A DNA stretch of 64,000 nt from Streptococcus mitis (GTDB lineage: Bacteria > Bacillota > Bacilli > Lactobacillales > Streptococcaceae), in the NCBI RefSeq assembly GCF_946190275.1, contig NZ_CAMHZQ010000002.1, positions 62,001-126,000 of the forward strand. Direction: 5' to 3'. How positions within the stretch are numbered: the stretch's first letter is position 1; each line of letters begins with the position of its first letter. The position numbers and the translations under genes were made by a program. Below are positions 38,143 to 47,804 of this stretch, piece after piece. Below the pieces are notes generated by a model, which was not told where the DNA came from, made no database searches, and worked only from the letters and a program-made list of their open reading frames with translations.

Positions 38143-38338
38143 ATACTCTTCGAAAATCTCTTCAAACCACGTCAGCATCGCCTTATCGTAGATATGGTTA
38201 CTGACTTCGTCAGTTCTATCCACAACCTCAAAACAGTGTTTTGAGCTGACTTCGTCAGTTTCATCTACAACCTCAAAACAGTGTTTTGAGCAACCTGCGG
38301 CTAGCTTCCTAGTTTGCTCTTTGATTTTCATTGAGTGT
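38143..38338 (+). repeat. BOX element (boxA, two boxB, boxC)
   Basis: boxB units begin at GACTTCGTCAG 38203 and 38248, a 45-bp period. boxC ends TTTCATTGAGTGTA, a variant end. It lies between the PadR operon and metG. Confidence 0.9.
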
Positions 38339-38345
38339 AAATAAA

Positions 38346-38374
38346 AAAACAGAACTAGCATGAACTAGTCCTGT
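38346..38374 (-). terminator. metG terminator
   Basis: Minus strand ACAGGACTAGT-tcatg-CTAGTTCTGT followed by TTTTTTT, immediately after the metG stop. Confidence 0.75.
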
Positions 38375-38380
38375 CTATTT

Positions 38381-40378
38381 TTACCCAATCACACTTCCGT
38401 TTGGTACAGCTGGATCAACTGTGAGAAGGGTTAATTTTCCATCATGTTCAGCTGATAGGATCATACCTTGGCTGACATATTTTTTCATCATCTTACGCGG
38501 TTTGAGGTTGGCAACGATTTGAACTTTCTTGCCGACCAATTCTTGTTCGTTTGGATAGTATTTTGCAATTCCTGAGAGGATTTGACGATCTTCACCATCA
38601 CCAGCATCCAAGCGGAATTGAAGCAACTTATCTGAACCTTCTACTTTAGACACTTCTTTGACTTCTGCGACACGGATTTCAACCTTATCAAAGTCTTCAA
38701 ACTTGATTTCTTCTTTGTTTAGTTTGAGTTCAACTTCATCTGGATTCCATTCTTTCTCGACTGCTGGTTTATTGCCTTCCATTTGTTCCTTGATATAGGC
38801 GATTTCTTCTTCCATATCCAGACGTGGGAAGATTGGTGTTCCTTTGGCAACTACAGTCACATCTGCTGGGAAGTCAGCCAAGCTCAAATTCTCAAGGCTT
38901 GCTACTTCTTCCAAGCCAAGTTGAGTCAAGACCGCGCGACTGGTTTCCATCATAAATGGCTCAATCAAGTGTGCTACGACGCGGAGGCTGGCTGCCAAGT
39001 GGCTCATGACACTTGCCAATTGATCACGAAGGGCTTCATCTTTAGCCAAGACCCATGGTGCGGTCTCATCAATGTATTTATTAGTACGTGAAATAAGAGC
39101 CCATACTGCTTCTAGGGCACGTGGGTAGTCAACTGCTTCCATGTGAGTATGGTAGTCAGCGATTGATTCAGCAGCTACTTGAGCAAGAGCATTATCAAAC
39201 TCTGTTACACCCTCTACATAGGCTGGAATTTGTCCATCAAAGTACTTGTTAATCATAGAAACCGTACGATTGAGGAGGTTCCCAAGGTCATTAGCCAATT
39301 CGTAGTTGATACGGCCTACATAGTCTTCAGGAGTGAAGGTTCCGTCTGAACCAACTGGAAGGCTACGCATGAGGTAGTAACGAAGCGGATCTAGTCCATA
39401 ACGCTCTACCAACATTTCAGGGTATACGACATTCCCTTTTGACTTAGACATTTTGCCATCTTTCATGACGAACCAACCATGGGCAATCAAACGTTCTGGC
39501 AATTTGATATCCAACATCATAAGAAGGATTGGCCAGTAGATTGAGTGGAAACGAAGGATATCTTTCCCTACCATATGGAAGACTGTGCCATTCCAGAATT
39601 TGTCAAAGTTACCATGTTCATCTTGACCGTATCCAAGAGCTGTCGCATAGTTAAGAAGGGCATCAATCCAAACGTAGACAACGTGTTTTGGATTTGATGG
39701 AACTGGTACCCCCCATGTAAAGGTTGTACGAGAAACCGCCAAATCTTCCAAACCAGGTTCGATGAAGTTGCGAAGCATTTCATTCAGACGACCATCTGGA
39801 GTGATAAATTCAGGATGAGCTTTGAAAAATTCTACTAGACGGTCTTGGTACTTGCTAAGACGAAGGAAATAAGACTCTTCAGATACCCATTCCACTTCGT
39901 GGCCTGATGGAGCAATACCTCCAGTCACATTTCCAGCTTCATCACGGAAAACTTCCGCAAGCTGGCTTTCTGTAAAGAATTCCTCATCTGATACTGAGTA
40001 CCAACCAGAGTATTCACCCAAATAGATATCATCTTGAGCAAGCAAGCGCTCAAAGACTTGAGCCACTACTTTTTCATGGTAGTCATCCGTTGTACGGATA
40101 AACTTATCGTATGAGATATCGAGTAATTGCCAGAGTTCTTTAACTCCAATTGCCATTCCATCAACATAGGCTTGTGGTGTAATCCCAGCTTCTTCTGCTT
40201 TTTGTTGAATCTTCTGACCATGCTCATCAAGACCTGTCAAATAAAAGACATCGTAGCCCATCAGGCGTTTATAACGTGCTAGGACATCACATGCGATAGT
40301 TGTGTAGGCAGATCCGATATGAAGTTTTCCAGATGGATAGTAAATCGGCGTTGTAATATAAAAATTCTTTTCAGACAT
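38381..40378 (-). CDS. metG: Methionyl-tRNA synthetase
   Basis: 665 residues. Class I signatures are the PSGKLHIG motif (HIGH, near 16-23) and KMSKSKGN (near 308-315). The zinc-knuckle cysteines of some MetRS are absent ([15 protein letters not shown] at that place), as in Bacillus-type enzymes. A C-terminal Trbp111-like tRNA-binding OB domain begins near 560 ([22 protein letters not shown], split). The ATG at 40378 is the family start with RBS AAAGGA. No T-box leader fits in the short upstream region; an extended -10 TGATATAAT lies at 40424-40432. Confidence 0.97.
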   Translation of the reverse strand: MSEKNFYITTPIYYPSGKLHIGSAYTTIACDVLARYKRLMGYDVFYLTGLDEHGQKIQQKAEEAGITPQAYVDGMAIGVKELWQLLDISYDKFIRTTDDYHEKVVAQVFERLLAQDDIYLGEYSGWYSVSDEEFFTESQLAEVFRDEAGNVTGGIAPSGHEVEWVSEESYFLRLSKYQDRLVEFFKAHPEFITPDGRLNEMLRNFIEPGLEDLAVSRTTFTWGVPVPSNPKHVVYVWIDALLNYATALGYGQDEHGNFDKFWNGTVFHMVGKDILRFHSIYWPILLMMLDIKLPERLIAHGWFVMKDGKMSKSKGNVVYPEMLVERYGLDPLRYYLMRSLPVGSDGTFTPEDYVGRINYELANDLGNLLNRTVSMINKYFDGQIPAYVEGVTEFDNALAQVAAESIADYHTHMEAVDYPRALEAVWALISRTNKYIDETAPWVLAKDEALRDQLASVMSHLAASLRVVAHLIEPFMMETSRAVLTQLGLEEVASLENLSLADFPADVTVVAKGTPIFPRLDMEEEIAYIKEQMEGNKPAVEKEWNPDEVELKLNKEEIKFEDFDKVEIRVAEVKEVSKVEGSDKLLQFRLDAGDGEDRQILSGIAKYYPNEQELVGKKVQIVANLKPRKMMKKYVSQGMILSAEHDGKLTLLTVDPAVPNGSVIG

Positions 40379-40423
40379 AATTTTTCCTTTCCAGGCAAAT
40401 GAAACCTGTTTTTCTAACACTTC

Positions 40424-40432
40424 ATTATATCA
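40424..40432 (-). promoter_or_regulatory. metG extended -10 promoter
   Basis: Minus strand TGATATAAT, 46 nt before the metG ATG. No riboswitch-like leader is possible in that space. Confidence 0.6.
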
Positions 40433-40470
40433 CATTTTTAATAATTTTCGATAGGGAAATCCATACAAAA

Positions 40471-40496
40471 ACAAGATAGACAAGTGTCCATCTTGT
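40471..40496 (-). terminator. Terminator of the efflux operon
   Basis: Minus strand ACAAGATGGA-cacttg-TCTATCTTGT followed by TTTTTG, just after the permease stop. Confidence 0.7.
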
Positions 40497-40501
40497 TGAT
40501 C

Positions 40502-41761
40502 TTATTCATAACGGAGAGCTTCGATTGGATCAAGTTTCGATGCCTTGTTGGCTGGCAAGACTCCAAAAACGATACCCACACTAGCCGAAACCGCAAGACT
40601 AAATAGGGCAACTGGGATTGATACTCCAACTTCTATACCCGCAATCAAGCCTTGCAATAGCAAACCTGCTAAGGCAGTTAAACCACTTGCAATTGTCAAG
40701 CCAATTAATCCACCTAACAAAGTCAAAATCATGGATTCAATCAAAAACTGGATTAAAATATTGGCACGAGTTGCACCCAAAGCCTTACGGAGACCAATCT
40801 CACGGGTACGCTCTGTAACAGAAACCAGCATAATGTTCATAACACCAGTTCCTCCAACAAAGAGGGAAATACCTGCAATGGCACTAATAATCGTCGTCAT
40901 AAAACTAAACGATTGTTGAACTTCTGCAAATGCAGCTGACTCATCTGATACTTGATATTCTCCCTGTTGCAAGCCAGCAAGCTCTGTCATTTTTCGTGCT
41001 AATTCTGGACCCAGAGTTTGAGTCAAGCTTGTGTCATTCACTCGAAAGACAATATTAGCTATTTCATCTACATTAAAATTCGCAGCAAGGGAAGTATTTG
41101 TAGTAATGGGCAAGCCACCAAAACCATATATTTTTGAACGTTTAGCCTCTGGACTAGTATAAACCCCAATGACTCGATAACTAAAACCATTGACTTCTAC
41201 AACCTTGTTAATAGCCTCTTGAGGAGAGCCAAATAAACTAATGGACAATTCTTCATCAAGCAAAATAACACTTGCAAACTCTTTGAAATCTTGCTCTCTC
41301 AGACTACGACCTGCAATGATTTCATTCTTAACAGCGTCCATATAGGTTCTATTCCCGCCTGTCAAATTGGCATTTTCAACCTTTTTATCTTTATAAGTCA
41401 AGATGGCGTTCGTTGAGTTGGTTACATAGTAATTATCCACTCCCTTGAGTTTGGCTGCCTCTTTAACCCAGGATTCTTGCGGTTTTGGCGGTTCAACATG
41501 AACTTCCTCTTCTTTTCCAGAAACCGTAAAAGCTGATTGTTTCTGAGTAAAAGACCCATCTTTGCTTTTTTTAGAAGAGAAAAAGACACTAATATTCTTC
41601 TGAGATTTGGTCATATCTTTGTTGAGTTGACGAGATAGGGAATCACCTAGAGCCATAATCACAACAACTGATGAAACACCGATAATAATCCCAATCATGG
41701 TAAGCAAAGAACGCATCTTGTGAGCCATGATAGATGAAAAGGCAAATTTCAGATTCTGCAT
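40502..41761 (-). CDS. MacB-like ABC transporter permease
   Basis: 419 residues. An N-terminal helix (MRSLLTMIGIIIGVSSVVVIMALG, split) is followed by a ~240-residue extracytoplasmic MacB periplasmic-core-like domain and three C-terminal helices (FtsX fold), with the conserved LRKALGATRANIL loop (near 325). It forms a mechanotransmission-type exporter with the ATPase 1 bp upstream and the membrane-fusion protein. From memory, the orthologous pneumococcal system is linked to tolerance of antimicrobial peptides; substrate not provable here. Confidence 0.9.
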   Translation of the reverse strand: MQNLKFAFSSIMAHKMRSLLTMIGIIIGVSSVVVIMALGDSLSRQLNKDMTKSQKNISVFFSSKKSKDGSFTQKQSAFTVSGKEEEVHVEPPKPQESWVKEAAKLKGVDNYYVTNSTNAILTYKDKKVENANLTGGNRTYMDAVKNEIIAGRSLREQDFKEFASVILLDEELSISLFGSPQEAINKVVEVNGFSYRVIGVYTSPEAKRSKIYGFGGLPITTNTSLAANFNVDEIANIVFRVNDTSLTQTLGPELARKMTELAGLQQGEYQVSDESAAFAEVQQSFSFMTTIISAIAGISLFVGGTGVMNIMLVSVTERTREIGLRKALGATRANILIQFLIESMILTLLGGLIGLTIASGLTALAGLLLQGLIAGIEVGVSIPVALFSLAVSASVGIVFGVLPANKASKLDPIEALRYE

Positions 41762-41762
41762 C

Positions 41763-42464
41763 TTAGTTTTCCTCCTTTTCTAACTGAACACTATCAGATG
41801 AAATAACTCCATCTCGAATGACAATCTGGCGTTTAGCATAAGCAGCTATTTCAGGCTCATGCGTTACCATGATAATGGTTTTTCCTTCTTTATTTAGTTC
41901 AACTAATAATTGCATGATTTGGTTACCTGTTTTGGTATCCAAGGCTCCTGTCGGTTCGTCTGCTAGGATAATAGAAGGATTGTTTACCAAGGCACGCGCA
42001 ATAGCCACACGTTGCTTTTGACCACCAGATAATTCCGAAGGCAAATGATGACTACGTTCTGTCAATTCAACCTTATCTAGATATTCCTCAGCTAACTTGC
42101 GACGTTTTGAAGATGAAACTCCTGCGTAAATCAAGGGCAATTCTACGTTTTGCAGAGCATTGAGTTTAGATAGAAGAAAGAACTGCTGAAAGACAAAACC
42201 GATTTGTTGGTTGCGGACCTTGGCTAGTTGTTTTTCACCCAGTCCAGCTACTTCTTGCCCTTCAAGATAATATTCTCCACTGCTTGGTGTATCCAACATC
42301 CCAATCGTATTCATGAGAGTAGACTTACCAGAACCAGATGGTCCCATGATGGCAACAAATTCACCCTCATTCACTTCTAGGTTGATGTTTTTGAGAACCT
42401 GCAGTTCTTGGTCACCGTTACGGTAGCTTCTGCAGATATTTTTTAGACTAATTAGTTGCTTCAT
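41763..42464 (-). CDS. MacB/LolD-type ABC transporter ATPase
   Basis: 233 residues. Walker [10 protein letters not shown] (near 40-48), Q-loop QQFFLLSKLNAL, signature LSGGQKQR (near 144), Walker B ILADEPTGALD, and His switch MVTHEPEIA. The DEPTGALDTKTG stretch is the hallmark of the LolD/MacB subfamily. The gene overlaps the membrane-fusion gene by 17 bp and ends 1 bp before the permease, so the three are tightly coupled. Confidence 0.94.
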   Translation of the reverse strand: MKQLISLKNICRSYRNGDQELQVLKNINLEVNEGEFVAIMGPSGSGKSTLMNTIGMLDTPSSGEYYLEGQEVAGLGEKQLAKVRNQQIGFVFQQFFLLSKLNALQNVELPLIYAGVSSSKRRKLAEEYLDKVELTERSHHLPSELSGGQKQRVAIARALVNNPSIILADEPTGALDTKTGNQIMQLLVELNKEGKTIIMVTHEPEIAAYAKRQIVIRDGVISSDSVQLEKEEN

Positions 42465-43653
42465 CAGCCTTCACCTCTTTTCCTTCCTCTAGAGAAGACG
42501 TTGGGTTACTGATGACCTTGACTCCATTTGTCAGACCTGAAGTGATTTCTTGGTTGTCTGCATCAGCATTGCCCAAACCAACTTCCACTTTCTTGGCCTT
42601 TTTCTGCTCGTCAAGCACCCAGACATAGTTCTTATCATTTTCAGTCACAACACTTGTTAGAGGAACCAAAATGGCTTTACTCTTATTCTTGACCTCAACG
42701 CTTACTGAAAATCCTTGTTTCAAATCACCGATTTCACTTGTAACATCGATGGTATATGGATATTTAGAACCAGAATTACCACCTGCTGTGGCAGTAGCTG
42801 CACTTGCTGCTTCACCATTGTTTTTAGGGTAGTCCGAAATGTAGCTAATCTTACCAGTCCAGCTCTTATCTTGGTAAACTTTAGAAGTAAAGGTTACTTC
42901 TTGTCCTACAGAGAGGTTGGCAAGGTTATATTCAGATAGTTCACCCTTAACTTGCAAGTTTTCATTGCTAACGACATGAACTACCACCTGGCTAGCTCCA
43001 GTTGGAGATTTAGAAACATTACGGTTGGCTTCGACCACAGTTCCCTCTAAGGTACTGAGAACCGTCATGGCATCCAACTGACTTTGAGCCTTGCTTAATT
43101 GCGCTGCTGCATCTGCACGAGCATCACGAGCATCACCTAATTGTGCATCAATAGATGATACCGAATTTCCTGAGACTGCAGCTTGAGTTTGGGCTGCAGC
43201 TCCTTCGCCTCCTGCTGGTGTTGGCAACTGTGGAGTAGGAGCTGAAGCGGCTTCATTTCGCGCTTGGTTGAGTTCGTTGATATGACGATCTGCCTTAGCA
43301 ACTGCTCGACTAGCTGAATCATATGCCGCCTGTGCTTCTGAACTACTGTACTTAACTAAAGCCTGCCCTTCACTCACTTTATCACCCACAGAAACAAGGA
43401 TTTCATCTAAATCTCCCTTACTAGCATCAAAATAAACATATTGTTCATTTTTTGCCGTTACTGTCCCTGATAATAAAACAGAGGATGCGACGCTTCCTTC
43501 CTTGGCAACAACAAGATGAGTAGCCTCATCTTTTACAGCAGTCTGAGAAGGTTGTCTAAAGAGCAAAATGCCCCCAGCACCCAATACAACTACACTTGCA
43601 GCACCGATTGCTGCATACAATTGCCACTTTTTAGCTTTACCATTCTTTTTCAT
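42448..43653 (-). CDS. Membrane-fusion (HlyD/YknX-like) efflux subunit
   Basis: 401 residues. One N-terminal membrane anchor (near 12-32) precedes an adaptor region: barrel-sandwich/lipoyl half VSSVLLSGTVTAKNEQ, a coiled-coil hairpin (about 100-190) with an Ala/Pro/Gly-rich loop, the second lipoyl half TVLSTLEGTVVE, and a beta-barrel. It links the MacB-like exporter to the outside of the cell. The ATG at 43653 has RBS GGAG 8 nt upstream. First gene of the operon; tandem operator-like repeats lie upstream. Confidence 0.92.
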   Translation of the reverse strand: MKKNGKAKKWQLYAAIGAASVVVLGAGGILLFRQPSQTAVKDEATHLVVAKEGSVASSVLLSGTVTAKNEQYVYFDASKGDLDEILVSVGDKVSEGQALVKYSSSEAQAAYDSASRAVAKADRHINELNQARNEAASAPTPQLPTPAGGEGAAAQTQAAVSGNSVSSIDAQLGDARDARADAAAQLSKAQSQLDAMTVLSTLEGTVVEANRNVSKSPTGASQVVVHVVSNENLQVKGELSEYNLANLSVGQEVTFTSKVYQDKSWTGKISYISDYPKNNGEAASAATATAGGNSGSKYPYTIDVTSEIGDLKQGFSVSVEVKNKSKAILVPLTSVVTENDKNYVWVLDEQKKAKKVEVGLGNADADNQEITSGLTNGVKVISNPTSSLEEGKEVKADEATN

Positions 43654-43689
43654 AATGAAACTCCTTTTTGATTTAAAGTTCTTAACAAT

Positions 43690-43718
43690 ATTATACAAAA
43701 ATTATCAATTTGAAACAA
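43690..43718 (-). promoter_or_regulatory. Promoter of the efflux operon
   Basis: Minus strand -35 TTGTTT, 17-bp spacer, -10 TATAAT (43690-43695). The -35 overlaps the proximal operator-like repeat. Confidence 0.6.
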
Positions 43719-43751
43719 TAACATTTCAGAACGAAATAATGACATTTCAGG
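43710..43751 (-). promoter_or_regulatory. Two tandem 21-bp operator-like repeats
   Basis: Minus strand: CTGAAATGTCATTATTTCGTT then CTGAAATGTTATTGTTTCAAA, 16 of 21 identical (each shown is one 21-bp unit minus nothing else; units abut). Each contains a dyad GAAAT-N6-RTTTC. The spacing of two helical turns fits cooperative binding by a dimeric regulator. Regulator unknown. Confidence 0.55.
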
Positions 43752-43946
43752 ATTTAATTATTGTTCGGAATTTATTTTACAATCATTGTACTAGTTATAT
43801 AATACACTTTATTTTTCTTTTTTGCAAGCCTTTTCTTTAAATTTTTTTGAACGTAGCAGATTTTTGCAATCACATCAAAAAAAAGATAGAATATGACTAT
43901 CAAAAAATGACACTCTACTATTTAAAAGAGTATAAAGGAGTTTTCA

Positions 43947-45293
43947 ATGAGAGAATATGATATCATTGCTATCGGTGGAGGTAGCGGAGGAATTGCTACC
44001 ATGAACCGTGCTGGTGAACACGGAGCCAAAGCGGCCGTTATTGAGGAAAAGAAACTAGGCGGAACATGTGTCAATGTCGGTTGTGTTCCTAAAAAAATCA
44101 TGTGGTACGGGGCGCAAATCGCTGAGACTTTCCATCAATTTGGAGAAGACTACGGTTTTAAAACTACTGATCTTAACTTTGACTTTGCAACCCTACGTCG
44201 CAATCGTGAAGCCTACATCGATCGCGCTCGTTCTTCTTATGATGGCAGTTTTAAACGCAACGGAGTAGACTTGATTGAAGGTCATGCTGAATTTGTAGAT
44301 TCTCATACTGTCAGCGTAAATGGTGAGCTGATTCGTGCTAAACATATCGTGATTGCTACTGGTGCCCATCCAAGTATTCCAAATATTCCTGGTGCTGATC
44401 TAGGTGGCTCTTCTGATGATGTATTTGCCTGGGAAGAATTGCCAGAGTCAGTTGCTATTCTAGGCGCGGGTTATATTGCCGTTGAATTGGCTGGCGTACT
44501 CCACACCTTTGGTGTCAAGACAGATCTCTTTGTTCGCCGCGATCGTCCTTTACGTGGTTTTGATTCTTATATCGTTGAAGGTTTGGTAAAGGAAATGGAA
44601 AGAACAAACTTGCCACTTCATACTCACAAAGTCCCTGTCAAGTTAGAAAAAACTGCTGAAGGCATTACCATTCATTTCGAAGATGGTACTAGTCACACAG
44701 CTAGCCAAGTTATCTGGGCTACTGGTCGCCGTCCAAACGTTAAGAGCTTGCAACTTGAAAAAGCTGGAGTAACTCTGAATGAACGTGGCTTTATCCAAGT
44801 GGATGAATACCAAAATACTGTTGTTGAGGGAATCTATGCTCTAGGTGATGTAACAGGCGAAAAAGAACTAACTCCAGTTGCTATCAAGGCTGGACGTACT
44901 TTATCTGAACGTCTCTTTAACGGAAAAACAACTGCTAAAATGGACTACACAACTATTCCAACTGTCGTCTTTTCACACCCTGCTATCGGAACTGTTGGCT
45001 TGACAGAAGAGCAAGCTATTAAAGAATACGGTCAAGACCAAATCAAGGTTTATAAATCAAGCTTTACTTCTATGTACTCTGCTTGCACTTGCAACCGTCA
45101 AGAAACTCGTTTCAAATTGATCACAGCTGGTTCAGAAGAAAAAGTTGTCGGACTTCATGGAATTGGATACGGTGTTGATGAAATGATTCAAGGATTTGCT
45201 GTTGCTATCAAAATGGGAGCAACCAAGGCAGACTTTGATGCAACTGTTGCGATTCACCCAACTGCATCTGAAGAATTTGTAACTATGCGTTAA
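43947..45293 (+). CDS. gor: Glutathione-disulfide reductase
   Basis: 448 residues. FAD loop [13 protein letters not shown] (10-22), redox pair in [13 protein letters not shown] (C41/C46), NADPH loop [13 protein letters not shown] (near 173-185), FAD-phosphate motif YALGDVTG and the C-terminal HPTASEE with the active-site His-Glu. The Arg residues after the NADPH loop ([11 protein letters not shown]) fit NADPH preference. It keeps imported or made glutathione reduced against peroxide. RBS AAGGAG precedes the ATG, and a terminator follows. Monocistronic. Confidence 0.95.
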   Translation: MREYDIIAIGGGSGGIATMNRAGEHGAKAAVIEEKKLGGTCVNVGCVPKKIMWYGAQIAETFHQFGEDYGFKTTDLNFDFATLRRNREAYIDRARSSYDGSFKRNGVDLIEGHAEFVDSHTVSVNGELIRAKHIVIATGAHPSIPNIPGADLGGSSDDVFAWEELPESVAILGAGYIAVELAGVLHTFGVKTDLFVRRDRPLRGFDSYIVEGLVKEMERTNLPLHTHKVPVKLEKTAEGITIHFEDGTSHTASQVIWATGRRPNVKSLQLEKAGVTLNERGFIQVDEYQNTVVEGIYALGDVTGEKELTPVAIKAGRTLSERLFNGKTTAKMDYTTIPTVVFSHPAIGTVGLTEEQAIKEYGQDQIKVYKSSFTSMYSACTCNRQETRFKLITAGSEEKVVGLHGIGYGVDEMIQGFAVAIKMGATKADFDATVAIHPTASEEFVTMR

Positions 45294-45300
45294 TCGAAAT

Positions 45301-45337
45301 AAAGGAAGCTGATACAAATGTGTCGGCTTCTTTTTTG
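45301..45337 (+). terminator. gor terminator
   Basis: AAGGAAGCTGATACA and TGTCGGCTTCTTTT pair with a short loop and a T run. Confidence 0.75.
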
Positions 45338-45427
45338 ATGTTTTCGAATCAACAAAACAATTACCCACCTTAACCAGTAAGCAAAATCGGCTGTTACAGT
45401 TTTTGTTACCTTGTTTTTAAAAATTGG

Positions 45428-45487
45428 TTGACAATGATTCCTCTATGCGTATAATAGTTACTATACATTAGAAAAGAGGTTAACTAT
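45428..45487 (+). promoter_or_regulatory. bioY promoter with BirA-like operator
   Basis: -35 TTGACA (45428-45433), 16 bp, -10 TATAAT (45450-45455). A dyad ATAGTTACT (45454-45462) ... GTTAACTAT (45479-45487) with 16-bp spacing overlaps the -10 and the RBS. GTTAAC half-sites with about 15-bp spacing are typical of biotin repressor BirA in Firmicutes. Confidence 0.7.
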
Positions 45488-45488
45488 T

Positions 45489-46025
45489 TTGAAAAAAGCT
45501 CACGTTTATGCTATCCCTGCTATTGGGGCTGCTCTCATTGCTGTTTTAGCACAAATCAGTCTTCCAATTGGACCTGTTCCCTTCACTCTACAGAACTTTG
45601 CAATCGGCTTGATTGCTACTGTCTTTAGACCGAGAGAGGCTGTACTTTCTGTTGGACTCTATCTTCTTCTAGGTGCCATCGGTCTCCCTGTCTTTGCAGG
45701 AGGTGGAGCAGGATTTCAGGCTTTAGTTGGCCCTACTGCAGGCTATCTTTGGTTTTATCTTGTATACTCTGGACTTACTTCTTCCCTAACTAACAGCAAG
45801 AGTGGTGTTGTCAAGATTTTTCTTGCAAACCTCTTGGGTGATGCCCTTGTCTTTATCGGAGGGATTCTTAGCTTGCATTTCCTAGCTGGAATGGCATTTG
45901 AAAAAGCTCTTGTTGTGGGGGTCATTCCCTTTATTATCCCAGACCTTGGTAAACTTCTAACTATTAGTTTTATTAGCCGTCCACTACTTCAACGCCTTAA
46001 AAATCAGGCTTACTTTACTAACTAA
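45489..46025 (+). CDS. bioY: Biotin ECF transporter substrate-binding protein BioY
   Basis: 178 residues with about six membrane helices. BioY signatures include LPIGPVPFTLQNFAI (near 27-41), the GGAGFQALVGPTAGYL segment (near 76-91) and the C-terminal PFIIPDLGKLL. It captures biotin and uses the shared ECF energising module encoded elsewhere. The start is TTG at 45489, with GAGG 11 nt upstream; no ATG is available before the conserved region. The BirA-like operator fits repression when biotin is plentiful. Confidence 0.93.
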   Translation: MKKAHVYAIPAIGAALIAVLAQISLPIGPVPFTLQNFAIGLIATVFRPREAVLSVGLYLLLGAIGLPVFAGGGAGFQALVGPTAGYLWFYLVYSGLTSSLTNSKSGVVKIFLANLLGDALVFIGGILSLHFLAGMAFEKALVVGVIPFIIPDLGKLLTISFISRPLLQRLKNQAYFTN

Positions 46026-46065
46026 AAAAGGATATCGAGTTATCATGACTCAGTATCCTTTTCTT
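46026..46065 (+). terminator. bioY terminator
   Basis: AAAAGGATATCGAGT and ACTCAGTATCCTTTT pair around TATCATG, followed by CTTTT. Confidence 0.75.
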
Positions 46066-46078
46066 TTATTTTGACAAC

Positions 46079-46294
46079 TTAGTTACCTTTAAAGGCATCC
46101 ACCATTGTTTGAAATTCTTCATTTGAGAGAGTAATTCCTTTACCCATTTTAGTATGATCTGGACTCCAAGCACGAATATCAAACTTTGCAGGGGCACCAT
46201 TAAAGCTCACACGGTTGATTTCCTTGGTCCAACCTTTTTCGTTTTCAGAAAGAGTCAACAAGTGCTCTTCGATTTCAAATGTAAATTCTGCCAT
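46079..46294 (-). CDS. YdbC-like PC4 family ssDNA-binding protein
   Basis: 71 residues. FEIEEHLLTLSENEKGWTKEINRVSFNG (split: EHLLTLSENEKGWTKEIN, RVSFNG) and KFDIRAWSPDHTKMGKGITL match YdbC, a bacterial homologue of the eukaryotic coactivator PC4 that binds single-stranded DNA as a dimer. The aromatic and basic residues of the beta sheet fit that role. RBS GGAG precedes the ATG. It converges with bioY and diverges from the next gene. Cellular role (replication, repair or transcription) is not settled. Confidence 0.85.
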   Translation of the reverse strand: MAEFTFEIEEHLLTLSENEKGWTKEINRVSFNGAPAKFDIRAWSPDHTKMGKGITLSNEEFQTMVDAFKGN

Positions 46295-46392
46295 TTTCTT
46301 CTCCTTTTTTAGCTTTCATTTGATTATTCGTAAAATCTTGTAGATTTTAGGAAAATTTTATATAATATTGATATAAAAGAAGGGAGGCCACT

Positions 46393-46713
46393 ATGAGACA
46401 TAAATTCCAGCAAGTTCTAGATAAAATACATGATTTTTTAAATGGATATGAAGAACCAGACCATACTGAAAGCAACTCCCTTACAGCCACTATTGAAGAG
46501 GCTATCCAGAAACAAACCGCTGTTCACCTTATCTTGTCTGAGACAAGTTTTACAGGTGATATCATCAAATACGATCAGCAACGCCAGCAAATTATCGTGA
46601 AAAATTTTGCCAAAAATGTGACCCGTATTATCCGTATAAGCGATATTCAACGCCTGCGATTTGTCCCGTCAACTGTCCAAACAGCCCAAAAAAATAGATT
46701 TAAGAAAGAGTGA
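46393..46713 (+). CDS. Conserved hypothetical protein
   Basis: 106 residues, soluble. An acidic N-terminal helix is followed by a beta-rich part, HLILSETSFTGDIIKYDQQR and IVKNFAKNVTRIIRISDIQRL, which recalls small Sm-like or YolD-like barrels where a short sequence encodes a G-x-I turn followed by an ISDI strand. I cannot assign a function. RBS GGGAGG lies 7 nt before the ATG and a TATAAT -10 about 30 nt upstream. It has its own terminator. Confidence 0.6.
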   Translation: MRHKFQQVLDKIHDFLNGYEEPDHTESNSLTATIEEAIQKQTAVHLILSETSFTGDIIKYDQQRQQIIVKNFAKNVTRIIRISDIQRLRFVPSTVQTAQKNRFKKE

Positions 46714-46743
46714 GATGTAGTTGCTTCATCCCACTCTTTTTTC
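46704..46743. terminator. Terminator between the hypothetical gene and the ATP-cone gene
   Basis: AAAGAGTGAGATG pairs with CATCCCACTCTTT, followed by TTT; usable in both directions. Confidence 0.75.
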
Positions 46744-47082
46744 TTAGCGAATTTGTTCAAAATGTAAATGAACTGCGATATGATCTCCATAACCACTTCT
46801 TTCCAAGTCACGTTGTAAACGATAGGAAATGTAGTGTTCTGCAATGGTAATGTAACCTGCACCCAGTAAACGATGTTCAACCATAGACTGAATCATGCTA
46901 ATGGTAGCACGTTCCACCTTGGCCTCTTCCAAATCCAAAACCACTTTCTTAGTGACTTGTGCAAGGTTTTGACGTAAATCATCTGTCAATACATAGACAG
47001 TCTGGGCTGCCTTTAAGATAGCTTGGTAAATCTTATCTGGATTAAATTCAGCAATTTCACCATCACGTTTGATTACTTGCAT
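46744..47082 (-). CDS. Stand-alone ATP-cone domain protein
   Basis: 112 residues made almost entirely of one ATP-cone: QVIKRDGEIAEFNPDKIYQAILKAA (split: VIKRDGEIAEFNPDKIYQAI) near 2-22, then VEHRLLGAGYITIAEHYISYR (split). ATP-cones normally regulate ribonucleotide reductases or occur in NrdR, where they sense ATP/dATP. No zinc ribbon and no reductase domain are present here. It starts 11 bp after trmD, suggesting co-expression with tRNA/ribosome maturation genes. Role unknown. Confidence 0.8.
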   Translation of the reverse strand: MQVIKRDGEIAEFNPDKIYQAILKAAQTVYVLTDDLRQNLAQVTKKVVLDLEEAKVERATISMIQSMVEHRLLGAGYITIAEHYISYRLQRDLERSGYGDHIAVHLHFEQIR

Positions 47083-47093
47083 AGGTATCTCCT

Positions 47094-47804
47094 TTATTCT
47101 TTGATTTCTGCCAGCATTTTTTCTTCTTCTGCTGTCAGTTGATAATGTTCAAGCAAATCCGGTCTTCTCTCGTAGGTTTTCTTTAAACTCTCATACAATC
47201 GCCACTGACGAATCTTTTCATGGTGTCCGCTCATCAGTACATCTGGCACGACCATACCTCGATAATCGTAGGGACGTGTGTACTGAGGATATTCAAGAAG
47301 GCCAGAAGAAAAACTATCATCTTGGTGGCTGGACTCCTTACCAATCACTTCTGGAATCAGGCGTACCGTAGCATCAATCATGGTCATAGCCGCCAACTCT
47401 CCACCAGTCAAGACATAGTCGCCCAGGGAAATCTCATCTGTCACCAAGGTCTTAATACGCTCATCATAACCCTCATAGTGCCCACAGATAAAGATTAACT
47501 CTTCCTCTTGAGCCAAATCCTCAGCATAAGCCTGATCAAACTGCTTTCCAGCAGGATCGAGGAGGATGACGCGCGGATTTTTCTTTTCAATAGCATCAAA
47601 GGCATCGAAAATGGGTTGGGCTCGGAGCAACATCCCCTGACCGCCTCCGTAGGGCTCATCGTCTACATGGCGGGCCTTTTCAGCATTTTCTCGAAAATTA
47701 TGATACTGGATATCTAAGAGCCCTTTTTCTCGAGCCTTTCCAACGATTGAATGCTCCAGCGGAGAAAACATCTCTGGAAAGAGAGTTAAAATATCAATCT
47801 TCAT
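47094..47804 (-). CDS. trmD: tRNA (guanine37-N1)-methyltransferase
   Basis: 236 residues. SPOUT trefoil-knot enzyme using SAM to methylate G37. Signatures are [13 protein letters not shown] (3-15), [13 protein letters not shown] (near 48-60), [11 protein letters not shown] (near 107) and the knot [15 protein letters not shown] (near 127). It overlaps rimM by 11 bp, the usual rimM-trmD coupling in Firmicutes, but rpsP and khpA are separated here by accessory genes. Confidence 0.97.
   Translation of the reverse strand: MKIDILTLFPEMFSPLEHSIVGKAREKGLLDIQYHNFRENAEKARHVDDEPYGGGQGMLLRAQPIFDAFDAIEKKNPRVILLDPAGKQFDQAYAEDLAQEEELIFICGHYEGYDERIKTLVTDEISLGDYVLTGGELAAMTMIDATVRLIPEVIGKESSHQDDSFSSGLLEYPQYTRPYDYRGMVVPDVLMSGHHEKIRQWRLYESLKKTYERRPDLLEHYQLTAEEEKMLAEIKE

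Noticed and set aside
40379..40500. T-box or S-box riboswitch before metG
   Set aside because: The promoter lies 46 nt before the ATG, leaving no space for such a leader, and no T-box sequence is seen.
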